Below, in pieces: positions 25,080 to 32,371 of a stretch of 64,000 bases of DNA. How positions within the stretch are numbered: the stretch's first letter is position 1; every line of letters begins with the position of its first letter. Position numbers and translations under genes: made by a program. Origin of the DNA: Catenuloplanes indicus (lineage in GTDB: Bacteria > Actinomycetota > Actinomycetes > Mycobacteriales > Micromonosporaceae); contig NZ_JAUSUZ010000001.1 of assembly GCF_030813715.1 (NCBI RefSeq), positions 5,518,001 to 5,582,000 on the forward strand. Reading direction: 5' to 3'. Under the pieces are notes generated by a model. It was not told the origin of the DNA. It was given only the letters and a program-made list of their open reading frames with translations, and searched no databases.

Positions 25080-27233
25080 GTGACCCTGCGCGGACGGTTG
25101 ACCTCCGCCTTCCTCGCGGTGGTGCTCGGCCCCGTGCTGCTCGGCGCCGTCTTCGTCGGCGGCGCGGTGGACGCGCTCGGCCGGGACCGGGCGCACGAGC
25201 GGCTCGACCTGGCCGCCGGCGCGGTCCGCACCGAGATCGGCGCGCTCTGCGAACGGCTCTCCGCCAGCGCGGACGCGCTCGCCGTGATCCCCGACCCCGG
25301 CCAGCGCGCCGGGCTGGCCGAACTCGTCGTGTCCCGCGGCCTGGCCTCCGCGGTGCAGGTGGTGGACGCGACCGGTGCGCCGCGGCTGACCACCGCGGGA
25401 CTGCCCGCGTCGCCGTGGGCCGACTGCGCCGCGCCGGCTCCGTCCGCCGAACCGCCGCACGCGATCGCCGCCCGGGTGGAGATCCGCGACGCGTTCGGGC
25501 TGCGGGTGGCCGTGGTCTACGTGGTGCAGGCGGTGGACGCCACGCTGGTGCGCCGGCTGGCGGCCGCGACCGGCGGCGGCGTCACGCTGCTGGACGACGC
25601 CGCGGGCACGGCACCGCGGGACGGCGCGGAACCGGCCGGTCCCGCGTCGGTGCGCTGGCTGACCGGCGACGGGACCGCGGTCTCCGGCGACGGCCGGTAC
25701 GTGCGCCGCCTCGGCCCGGTCCCCGGCCAGCCGCTGCCGCTGTCCGTCTCGGTGCCCGCCCCGGACCGCCGTGACCTGTTCGCCGTGCTGTTCGGCATCG
25801 TGCTGCTGGCCGGTGCGCTCGCGGTGCTGGTCGCGGCCGCGCTGGCCCGGTCCACCACCCGCCCGCTGGCCGAACTGGTCCGGGCCGCGGACCGGGTGGC
25901 CGGCGGTGACCTGGACACCCGGGTGCCGGTGCGCGGGCACGACGAGGTGGCCCGGCTCGGCGGCGCGTTCAACCGGATGACCCGGGAGACCCAGGCGTAC
26001 GTGCAGGCGCTCACCGCCGGCCGCGACCAGCTGCGCCGCAACCTGCGCACACTCGGCGAGACGCTGTCCGGCACGCACGATCTGGACCGGATCCTGCGGG
26101 TGCTGCTGCGCACCGCGATGGTCGCCACCGGTGCCCGGGCCGGCCTGGTGCTGCTGCACGATCCGGAGACCGGCCACCTGGTCGGCCGGTGCGCGGACGG
26201 GCTGGGCGATCGGACGCCGCACGCGGAACCGGCCGCGCTGCGGATCGCGGTCGGTCGCGGCCTGCTCGGCGCGGTCGCCGCGACCGCGGAGCCGCGCCGC
26301 GGGCGGGTGCACCCGGACGGTGGGCCGCTCTGCCCGGAGGAGCCGCGCTGCCGTACGTACGTGGCGGTGCCGTTCTGCCCGCCGCACGACGACGCGGCCG
26401 CGGACAGCGGGCCGGCCGCGACCGGCGTGCTGGCGCTCTACGACCGTCTCGGCGCGGACGACTTCGACGATGTCGACCTGGGCACGCTGCGCACGTTCGC
26501 CGGGCAGGCCGCGGTCGCGGTGGAGAACGTGCGGGTGCACGAGGAGGCGCAGCGGCTGTCGCTGACCGACCCGGTCACCGGGCTGTGGAACTACCGCTAC
26601 CTGCAGGAGTCGATCCGGCGTGAGGTGGAGCGGGCCAGCCGGTTCGGGCGCACGCTGGCCGTGCTGGTGCTGGACCTGGACCACTTCAAGGCGGTCAACG
26701 ACACGTACGGGCACGCGGTCGGCGACGCGGTGCTGGTCGAGTTCGCCCGCCGGGTACGGGCCGGGCTGCGCGAGGTCGACCTGGCGTTCCGGCAGGGCGG
26801 CGAGGAGTTCGTGGTACTGCTGCCGGAGACGGACTCCGACGGCGCGGCCACGGTCGCGGAGCGGCTCGGCGCGGCGGTGCGGGACAGCCCGGTGCCGGTC
26901 TCCGGCGGGCTGCGGGTGCCGGTCACGGTGTCGATCGGGATCGCGGTGTACCCGCGGCACGGCGCGGTCGCGCAGCGCGTGCTGGACGCGGCGGACGAGG
27001 CGGTCTACGCGGCGAAGCGGGCCGGGCGGGACACGTACCGGGTGTGTGCGCCGCCACCGGCGGTCACGGTCCCGGCCGTACCGTTGCTGGATCTGGATTC
27101 TGAGCTTGATGTCCCTCTTAATCCCGTTTCGGTGGCGGGTGAGGCCGATGGGGCAGATGATGAGGGGGCAGCCGCGACGTCCTCCGGCGTGCCGTCGGGA
27201 CCGCAGACGCCGCGGCAGAGCCGTGGCCGATAG
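25080..27233 (+). CDS. membrane diguanylate cyclase (sensor-HAMP-GAF-GGDEF)
   Basis: 717 residues from GTG 25080 (GGGGGGAG upstream; ATG 25065 is an alternative). Transmembrane helix 1 at about 10-30, an extracytoplasmic sensor (30-230), helix 2 at about 231-254, HAMP (255-310), GAF (about 337-484) and GGDEF (about 497-653). The active site is GGEEF near residue 575. An RxxD I-site (REVD) lies exactly five residues upstream, so product inhibition by c-di-GMP is expected. The C-terminal 60 residues are disordered. It sits inside an otherwise conserved chaperone/cell-division gene order. Confidence 0.88.
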   Translation: MTLRGRLTSAFLAVVLGPVLLGAVFVGGAVDALGRDRAHERLDLAAGAVRTEIGALCERLSASADALAVIPDPGQRAGLAELVVSRGLASAVQVVDATGAPRLTTAGLPASPWADCAAPAPSAEPPHAIAARVEIRDAFGLRVAVVYVVQAVDATLVRRLAAATGGGVTLLDDAAGTAPRDGAEPAGPASVRWLTGDGTAVSGDGRYVRRLGPVPGQPLPLSVSVPAPDRRDLFAVLFGIVLLAGALAVLVAAALARSTTRPLAELVRAADRVAGGDLDTRVPVRGHDEVARLGGAFNRMTRETQAYVQALTAGRDQLRRNLRTLGETLSGTHDLDRILRVLLRTAMVATGARAGLVLLHDPETGHLVGRCADGLGDRTPHAEPAALRIAVGRGLLGAVAATAEPRRGRVHPDGGPLCPEEPRCRTYVAVPFCPPHDDAAADSGPAATGVLALYDRLGADDFDDVDLGTLRTFAGQAAVAVENVRVHEEAQRLSLTDPVTGLWNYRYLQESIRREVERASRFGRTLAVLVLDLDHFKAVNDTYGHAVGDAVLVEFARRVRAGLREVDLAFRQGGEEFVVLLPETDSDGAATVAERLGAAVRDSPVPVSGGLRVPVTVSIGIAVYPRHGAVAQRVLDAADEAVYAAKRAGRDTYRVCAPPPAVTVPAVPLLDLDSELDVPLNPVSVAGEADGADDEGAAATSSGVPSGPQTPRQSRGR

Positions 27234-27242
27234 TCTCGCGGC

Positions 27243-28214
27243 ATGTCGGACCCCACCCTCAGCGAAGGTGCCGTGACCCGAGCCATGACCACGACAGACA
27301 CCCCGCAGGCCACTCCCGGCCGCCGAGCCGTCAAGGCGGTCATCCCCGCCGCCGGGCTCGCGACCCGGTTCCTGCCCGCGACCAAGGCCGTACCCAAGGA
27401 ACTCCTGCCCGTGGTCGACCGGCCGGTGCTGCAGTTCATCGTGGAGGAGGCCGCCGCCGCCGGCATCACCGACGTGCTGCTGGTCACCGGGCGCGGCAAG
27501 ACCTCGATGGTCGACCACTTCGACCGCCGCCCGGACATCGAGGAGCGGCTGCGCAGCAAGGGCGACGACAAGCGCCTCGGCGAGGTGCGCCGGACCAGCG
27601 AGCTGGCGGACATCTACACGGTGCGCCAGGGCGAGCCGCTCGGCCTCGGCCATGCGGTCGGCACCGCCGCCTCGCACGTCGGCGACGAGCCGTTCGCGGT
27701 ACTGCTCGGCGACGAGTTCGTCGAGGAGGACAAGCCGCTGCTGCCCGCCATGCTCGACCTGCAGGCCCGGACCGGCGGCATCGTGCTCGCGTTCATCGAG
27801 GTGCCGGACGACGAGGTCTCCCGGTACGGCATCGCCTCGGTCGCCCCGGCCGAGGGCTTCGACGACCTCGGCGACGTGGTGCGCGTCACCGGCCTGGTGG
27901 AGAAGCCGGCCAAGGAGGAGTCGCCGAGCAACTACGCGGTGGTCGGCCGGTACGTGCTGCCCGGGAAGATCTTCGACGTCATCAAGGAGACGAAGCCCGG
28001 CAGCGGCGGTGAGATCCAGCTGACCGACGCGATGGCCACGCTGCTCGCCGAGGGCACGCCGGTGCACGGCATCGTCTACCGCGGCACCCGGTACGACACC
28101 GGCATGCCGCTCGGTTACCTGCAGACCGTGGTGCAGCTGGCCGCGAAGCGGGACGACATCGGCCCGGCGTTCCGCGCCTGGCTCGGCGACTACGTCGGAG
28201 GACAACCCGGATGA
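27243..28214 (+). CDS. galU: UTP-glucose-1-phosphate uridylyltransferase
   Basis: 323 residues from ATG 27243; GTG 27273 and ATG 27285 are alternatives. The nucleotidyltransferase loop AVIPAAGLATRFLPATKAVP, LPVVDRPVLQFIVEEA, and the later FAVLLGDEFVEE and GLVEKPAKEESPSNYAVVGRY identify GalU. It makes UDP-glucose from glucose-1-phosphate and UTP. Its TGA overlaps the ATG of glp. UDP-glucose from here could feed the UDP-glucose dehydrogenase encoded at 36.6 kb. Confidence 0.93.
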   Translation: MSDPTLSEGAVTRAMTTTDTPQATPGRRAVKAVIPAAGLATRFLPATKAVPKELLPVVDRPVLQFIVEEAAAAGITDVLLVTGRGKTSMVDHFDRRPDIEERLRSKGDDKRLGEVRRTSELADIYTVRQGEPLGLGHAVGTAASHVGDEPFAVLLGDEFVEEDKPLLPAMLDLQARTGGIVLAFIEVPDDEVSRYGIASVAPAEGFDDLGDVVRVTGLVEKPAKEESPSNYAVVGRYVLPGKIFDVIKETKPGSGGEIQLTDAMATLLAEGTPVHGIVYRGTRYDTGMPLGYLQTVVQLAAKRDDIGPAFRAWLGDYVGGQPG

Positions 28215-29533
28215 CCGCGACGGCCGACGCCGAGGCGGCCGCTAACGAGCTGACGCCACTCGCCGACTACCTGGGCAGCGTGCTGCGCAGGTTACGGCCG
28301 TTGCCCCCGCTCGACCTCGACCTCACCCAGGCGTACGGGAACGTGCTCGCGGAGGACGTGACCAGCCCGCATCCGGTGCCCGCCTTCGACCAGGCGGCCA
28401 TCGACGGGTACGCGGCGCGCTGGGAGGACATCGCGGCGGCCGGCCGCAGCGGTTCGCACCCCGCCTTCGGCATGCACGAGGGCCGGGTACCGGACCCGCG
28501 GCCGGTCCGTCTCAACGTCGTCGGCGACCTGGGCGCCGCCAGCTGGCGCCCGGTCCGGCTCACCCCCGGCGCGTGCTTCTCGGTCGCGGCCGGTTCGCCG
28601 CTGCCGATGGGCGCGGACGTGGTGGTCCCGGTCCCGTGGACCGATCAGGGCATGGCCGCCGTCGAGATCTACCAGGCCCCCAAGCGTGGGTACGGGCTGC
28701 GCCGCGCCGGCGAGGAACTGCCGGCCGGCTCGGTCCTCGCCCGCGCGGGCTCCTACGTCAGCCCGGCCCTGGTCGCGGTGTTCGCCGCGTCCGGGATCGG
28801 GCACGTGGTGGTGCGGCCCAGCCCGCGCGTGGTCGTGGTCGCGACCGGCGACGAGCTGGTCGAGGTCGGCCGGGCCAGCCAGCCGGGCCAGGTCGTCGAC
28901 GCGAACTCGCACGCGCTCACCGCGGCCGCGGTCGAGGCCGGCTCGCTGGCGTACCGGCTGGGCATCTGCGACGACGACCCGGAGGGCCTGCGCACGCTGC
29001 TGGAGGACCAGACGCTGCGCGCCGATCTGCTGATCACCACCGGCGGCACCGGAACCGGGCCCGGCGACATGGTCCGGCGGATACTCTCCCGGCGTGACGT
29101 CGGGCGCACCGGACCGGTCACGTTCACCGATGTGGCGCTCTATCCCGGAACCGCGCTCGGATTCGGTACGGTCGGTGCCGAGGAGGTGCCGATCATATGT
29201 CTGCCCGGGGACCCAGGCGCCGCGCTGGTCGGTTTCGAGGTGCTGGCCCGGCCGGCGATCCAGCTGCTCGCGGGCGCGGAGCCGGTGTTCCGGCCGAGCG
29301 TGCGGGCACACCTGCTGGAGACCGTGTCGTCACCGGCGGGCCTGCGCGAGTTCCGGCCCGCGCATGTGGCCGAGCGGCGCGGCGGGGGCTACACGGTCCA
29401 GCCGCTGGCCGGTGGGCCGTACACGCTCTCCGGCATGTCCGAGGCGAACGGCCTGCTCGTGCTGGGGGAGCGGGTGACCAGCGCCGCCGCCGGCTCCACC
29501 GTGGACGTGCTGCTGCTCGACCGGCGGCGGTGA
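28211..29533 (+). CDS. glp: gephyrin/MoeA-like protein Glp
   Basis: 440 residues with the MoeA domain order (VPAFDQAAIDGYA; SPLPMGADVVVPV; VVVVATGDELVEVG). The molybdopterin site is altered: the usual SGGVSxG loop reads TTGGTGTGPGDM, the PGKP segment reads YPGTA and LPGNP reads LPGDPGA. In Corynebacterium and Streptomyces, the galU-linked MoeA paralogue is Glp, which binds FtsZ/SepF and a membrane receptor (GlpR/SepX). The order galU-glp-rimJ-sepX is the same here, so a cell-division scaffold role is favoured over molybdenum-cofactor synthesis. Translationally coupled to galU. Confidence 0.75.
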   Translation: MTATADAEAAANELTPLADYLGSVLRRLRPLPPLDLDLTQAYGNVLAEDVTSPHPVPAFDQAAIDGYAARWEDIAAAGRSGSHPAFGMHEGRVPDPRPVRLNVVGDLGAASWRPVRLTPGACFSVAAGSPLPMGADVVVPVPWTDQGMAAVEIYQAPKRGYGLRRAGEELPAGSVLARAGSYVSPALVAVFAASGIGHVVVRPSPRVVVVATGDELVEVGRASQPGQVVDANSHALTAAAVEAGSLAYRLGICDDDPEGLRTLLEDQTLRADLLITTGGTGTGPGDMVRRILSRRDVGRTGPVTFTDVALYPGTALGFGTVGAEEVPIICLPGDPGAALVGFEVLARPAIQLLAGAEPVFRPSVRAHLLETVSSPAGLREFRPAHVAERRGGGYTVQPLAGGPYTLSGMSEANGLLVLGERVTSAAAGSTVDVLLLDRRR

Positions 29534-29537
29534 CCGG

Positions 29538-30182
29538 GTGATCTGGGGGGAGACTCCCGGGTGGCCGGTGATGCTGGCCGACGGGCCGGTGCTGCTGCGG
29601 CCGTACCGGCGCTCCGACGCGGCCGCCTGGTCCGAGGTCCGGATCGCGAACCGGGCCTGGCTGTCGCCGTGGGAATCGGCGCCGCCCGGCCCGTGGCACG
29701 AGCTCAACTCCACCGCCGCCTACCGGTACGTGCTGCAGGACATGCGCCGGTCCGCACGCCGCGGCGAGAGCATGCCGTTCGCGGTCTGCCTGCGCGAGCC
29801 CGGCCGGCCGGAGCGCCTGGTCGGGCACATCAACCTGGGCAACATCGTGCGGCGCGCGTTCTGCTCCGCGTACGTGGGCTACTGGGTCGACGCACGCGTC
29901 GCCGGCCGGGGCATCATCCCGACCGCGCTGGCGCTCACCGTGGACCACGCGTTCGGCCCGGCCGGGCTGCACCGCGTCGAGGTCAACATCCGCCCGGAGA
30001 ACAAGCCGTCCCGGCGCGTCGTGGAGAAGCTCGGTTTTCGTGAGGAGGCTTACCATGCGCGCTACATGCACATCGACGGCGCTTGGCGTGATCACATCGG
30101 ATACTCGCTGACCAGCGAAGACGTGGCAGCCGAGGGGGGCCTGCTGCGCCGCTGGCACCGGCTCCGCCAGCACACCGCATGA
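29538..30182 (+). CDS. rimJ: RimJ-type GNAT N-acetyltransferase
   Basis: 214 residues, GTG start 4 bases after glp. GNAT fold with the acetyl-CoA segment VDARVAGRGIIPTALALTVD and the C-terminal HRVEVNIRPENKPSRRVVEK then LGF, typical of RimJ/RimL acetyltransferases that acetylate ribosomal or other protein N-termini. The conserved position between glp and sepX suggests co-expression; a link to division is not shown. A hairpin follows the stop. Confidence 0.85.
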   Translation: MIWGETPGWPVMLADGPVLLRPYRRSDAAAWSEVRIANRAWLSPWESAPPGPWHELNSTAAYRYVLQDMRRSARRGESMPFAVCLREPGRPERLVGHINLGNIVRRAFCSAYVGYWVDARVAGRGIIPTALALTVDHAFGPAGLHRVEVNIRPENKPSRRVVEKLGFREEAYHARYMHIDGAWRDHIGYSLTSEDVAAEGGLLRRWHRLRQHTA

Positions 30183-30195
30183 TCTTTTTTACCGG

Positions 30196-30217
30196 GGTAC
30201 GGTCGGCGCGCCGTACC
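30196..30217 (+). terminator. hairpin after rimJ
   Basis: GGTACGG/CCGTACC with an 8-base loop. The 10-mer GGGTACGGTC also occurs in the hairpin at 58206. It may attenuate transcription into sepX. Confidence 0.5.
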
Positions 30218-30305
30218 GTATTGCCCCTGAGCCCCCCGTAACCTCGAAGAACTGGGACTTGACGGCGATCATGCGGTCGTCGATGGGGTGACGGGAGGGT
30301 TGAGG

Positions 30306-31211
30306 GTGCCGACCTCGGTGCTCCTCGCCGTCCTCGCTGCCGCCGGGCTGCTCGCCCTCGCGCCGGCGCTGGTCCGCCGGTACGACGCAACCGAGCGCCA
30401 GGTGGCGGAGCGGGCGCAGTCGACGGCCAGGGTGCTTGAGCGCCGCCGCCGTCGCCGCACCGTGCCCGGACGACGCCCGATCAACCCACCACGGCATCTG
30501 ATGCCGCCGGATTCCGGCACTTCCGTGCCATCTTCGCCTGATAAGCGTGGTTTGTCCAGCTCTGCGCGGGTCGAGTCCGCCACGCCGGTGTCCGGCCCGT
30601 CCGGCATGTCCGGTCCGGGCGGGCGCCGGGGCCGACGGCGCTCACTGCGGCTGGTCCCGGACGCGGCCCGGCGTGCACCGCGGCGCCCCGCGCGCCGGCG
30701 GCGGCAGGCCACCGCGGTCACCCGGCGTCGCCGGGTCCTGGGCGCCCTCGCGCTGCTCAACGGCGTGCAACTGCTCGGCGTGGCGGTCGTCGGCCCCGGC
30801 TTCTGGATCAGTGTCTCGGTGACCGGCGCGCTGCTCGTGGTCTACGTGGTACACCTGCGGAACCGGGCGATAGCGGAACGCCGCCGGCGCCGCCAGGAGG
30901 CGCGAGAGGCCGCATGGCTGGCCCGCCGGCAGGCGGAGGTGCGGCGGGAACAGAAACGGCGTGCCGAGGCCCGCAAGGCCGACCGGCTGCGGCTGGCCGC
31001 ACAGCGGGAAGCGGTCCGGCGGGCGGCGATGGGCCTGGACCGCGGTCCGGAGACCGACCTGCCGGCCGCCGCGGACGGCATCGCCGGCTCGTCCCCGCCA
31101 CCCGCCAAGCCACGCGGCGGTTCCGTCTCCTACCGCTCACCGGGCCTGCGCGGCCGCCCCTACCAGGCCGGCGGCGGCCCCAGCCAGATGCGACGGCCGG
31201 ACTCGGCGTGA
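30306..31211 (+). CDS. sepX: SepX/GlpR-like divisome membrane protein
   Basis: 301 residues from GTG 30306 (GGAGG at 30294-30298). One N-terminal transmembrane helix (about 3-20), a basic Pro/Ser-rich linker, a second hydrophobic pair (about 145-185: LLNGVQLLGVAVVGPGFWIS region) and a long Arg/Glu/Ala coiled coil (about 190-245). This layout and its place after galU-glp-rimJ fit Streptomyces SepX and Corynebacterium GlpR, the membrane receptor for Glp that helps place the Z-ring. Sequence conservation of this family is low, so the call rests on topology and context. Confidence 0.65.
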   Translation: MPTSVLLAVLAAAGLLALAPALVRRYDATERQVAERAQSTARVLERRRRRRTVPGRRPINPPRHLMPPDSGTSVPSSPDKRGLSSSARVESATPVSGPSGMSGPGGRRGRRRSLRLVPDAARRAPRRPARRRRQATAVTRRRRVLGALALLNGVQLLGVAVVGPGFWISVSVTGALLVVYVVHLRNRAIAERRRRRQEAREAAWLARRQAEVRREQKRRAEARKADRLRLAAQREAVRRAAMGLDRGPETDLPAAADGIAGSSPPPAKPRGGSVSYRSPGLRGRPYQAGGGPSQMRRPDSA

Positions 31212-31293
31212 CACGCGGGGGGTGATTCGCGCGGGGGTCCACGGGCCTGTTAATGTTGTCCACGTTCCGCCAGGGGAAACCCAAGGCGGGGTT

Positions 31294-31367
31294 GGGGCTG
31301 TGGCGCAGTCTGGTAGCGCACCTCGTTCGCATCGAGGGGGTCTGGGGTTCAAATCCCCACAGCTCCA
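31294..31367 (+). tRNA. tRNA-Ala (CGC)
   Basis: Full cloverleaf: acceptor GGGGCTG/CAGCTCC, D-arm GCGC/GCGC, anticodon stem CCTCG/CGAGG with loop TTCGCAT (anticodon CGC) and T-arm TGGGG/CCCCA with loop TTCAAAT. Discriminator A; CCA is not encoded. Confidence 0.93.
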
Positions 31368-31506
31368 CGAGACTCTGGACGCCTCGTGTTCGCGGAAAGC
31401 GCGAACACGGGGCGTCTCGTCATTTCTGCTCCGGGCCGAGCCCTGGACGCCTCACGGTGTGGTGGGCGCGAGGTGGTGATCTGTGCTGGATCTGCCGCCG
31501 AATCGT

Positions 31507-31835
31507 CTACGCGGTTGCGGCGGTCTGTTGGTAGGTGGTGGGGCGGCCTCTGCCGCCGCCCTGCTGTACCGAGCCGCGGTTGCGTAGGTTGCGGAGTGCT
31601 CTGCGCACGTTGGCTGGTCAGGTCGATTGTGGCCGGGAGTGGCGAGAGCGTGGATGCGTTGCTCGGTCCGGGTGGGCGGCAGCCGGAATCGGGCCGCGCC
31701 GATGGTGGAGCCCGGCAGCACGGTGAAGCGGATCCTGGCGTCGATGAACTGGGCGGGTGGCAGTGGGTGACTCGACAGTTCGCTGGCAATCGTGGGGGAT
31801 GCCGCCGGCGAGGGCCTCGAATGACCCGGCCACCT
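31507..31835 (-). pseudogene. remnant of an AlbA_2/RecG-like ATP-binding regulator
   Basis: Protein-like fragments in three minus-strand frames line up in order: GSFEALAGGIP, then TIASELSSHPLPPAQFIDAR and RFTVLPGSTIGAARF, then ANVRRALRNLRNRGSVQQ ending before the TAG at 31507-31509. Together they resemble the C-terminal end of HATPase_c_4-type regulators: a GIP-containing segment followed by a winged helix. At least three frameshifts and no start indicate a decayed gene. Family assignment is tentative. Confidence 0.4.
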
Positions 31836-32095
31836 GCGGGCGGGCCGCCGATGCCGGCTGAGACGTGCGTCATAGTGGGGTGCTGGGGTGCCGGGGAACG
31901 TCGTCGTTAATTGCTTTCGGTCCCATTCTTTGTGGGTGTAAAGCGCCAATTGGCATAAGGGTTTCTTGTTGCTTGTTCGACGACCGGGTGACAGGATTTC
32001 CGGCGAACGGCCCGGTGGGGGCCGTGGGCGAGGTGTTGATCCGCCGGGCGAGTTGGTCGCCCATGTCCGGTGGGGAGCCAGAGGCGAAACCGACG

Positions 32096-32117
32096 TCCTT
32101 GGGATTGATCCAAGGAG
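32096..32117 (+). promoter_or_regulatory. hairpin masking a ribosome-binding site
   Basis: TCCTTGG (32096-32102) pairs exactly with CCAAGGA (32110-32116), burying most of the AAGGAG (32112-32117) that serves the ATG at 32126. Such a structure would make translation of the small frame conditional. Confidence 0.5.
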
Positions 32118-32125
32118 ACGCTCTC

Positions 32126-32218
32126 ATGTTTTTTCTGAACCGGGACTCCCTGAGTTCGTGCAGCTCCGGCGTGCTGGCCTGTGCGGCCGCGCATCGTGGT
32201 TCGGCGTCTGTCCGCTAA
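32126..32218 (+). CDS. possible 30-residue leader peptide
   Basis: ATG 32126 lies 8 bases after AAGGAG. The peptide starts MFFLNRDSLSSCSSG, has a short hydrophobic stretch (VLACAAA) and two Cys, and ends 153 bases before the polysaccharide synthase start. The ribosome site is unusually good for a chance frame and is sequestered in a hairpin. No homologue is known to me. It could be a regulatory leader or a small secreted peptide. Confidence 0.35.
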   Translation: MFFLNRDSLSSCSSGVLACAAAHRGSASVR

Positions 32219-32371
32219 GGACCGCTGACATTGTCGGCGGCAGCGTAGCCACCGGCCGGACTGTTCCCGCGAGATGTGCCTTATCGCGCTGTGACAAGGC
32301 GTTGGCCGCGGGTGTGAGCTCTTTCGCCTGACCGCGCACGGAATGCGCGGGGTTTCGACAGGGAGTCGAAC

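Larger units (their letters stand above)
31368..32371. other. 1-kb region without an intact long gene: decayed DNA and a structured leader
   Basis: 31368-31506: nothing recognised. 31507-31835: remnant of an ATP-binding regulator gene. 31840-32095: lower GC, with the palindrome GCCAATTGGC at 31945-31954. 32096-32218: hairpin that masks a ribosome site plus a 30-codon frame. 32332-32350: hairpin CCGCGCA/TGCGCGG just before the synthase gene. The right part is probably the untranslated leader of the polysaccharide cassette. Confidence 0.55.

Noticed and set aside
26500-28205. Very long minus-strand open frames opposite the diguanylate cyclase and galU
   Set aside because: Expected antisense shadow of high-GC3 genes. 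Their composition is Arg/Ala/Gly/Val-rich without motifs.
31349-31949. Overlapping 165-174-codon frames on both strands downstream of the tRNA
   Set aside because: None has a ribosome site, normal codon bias or consistent family similarity along its length. Only a frame-jumping remnant is credible.
32041-32125. A known riboswitch (c-di-GMP GEMM, c-di-AMP ydaO or cobalamin) before the polysaccharide cassette
   Set aside because: Conserved core blocks of these classes could not be matched. Only the masking hairpin is certain.
31294-32371. An integrated element at tRNA-Ala
   Set aside because: No integrase, no direct repeat of the tRNA 3' end elsewhere in the window, and no intact mobile gene.
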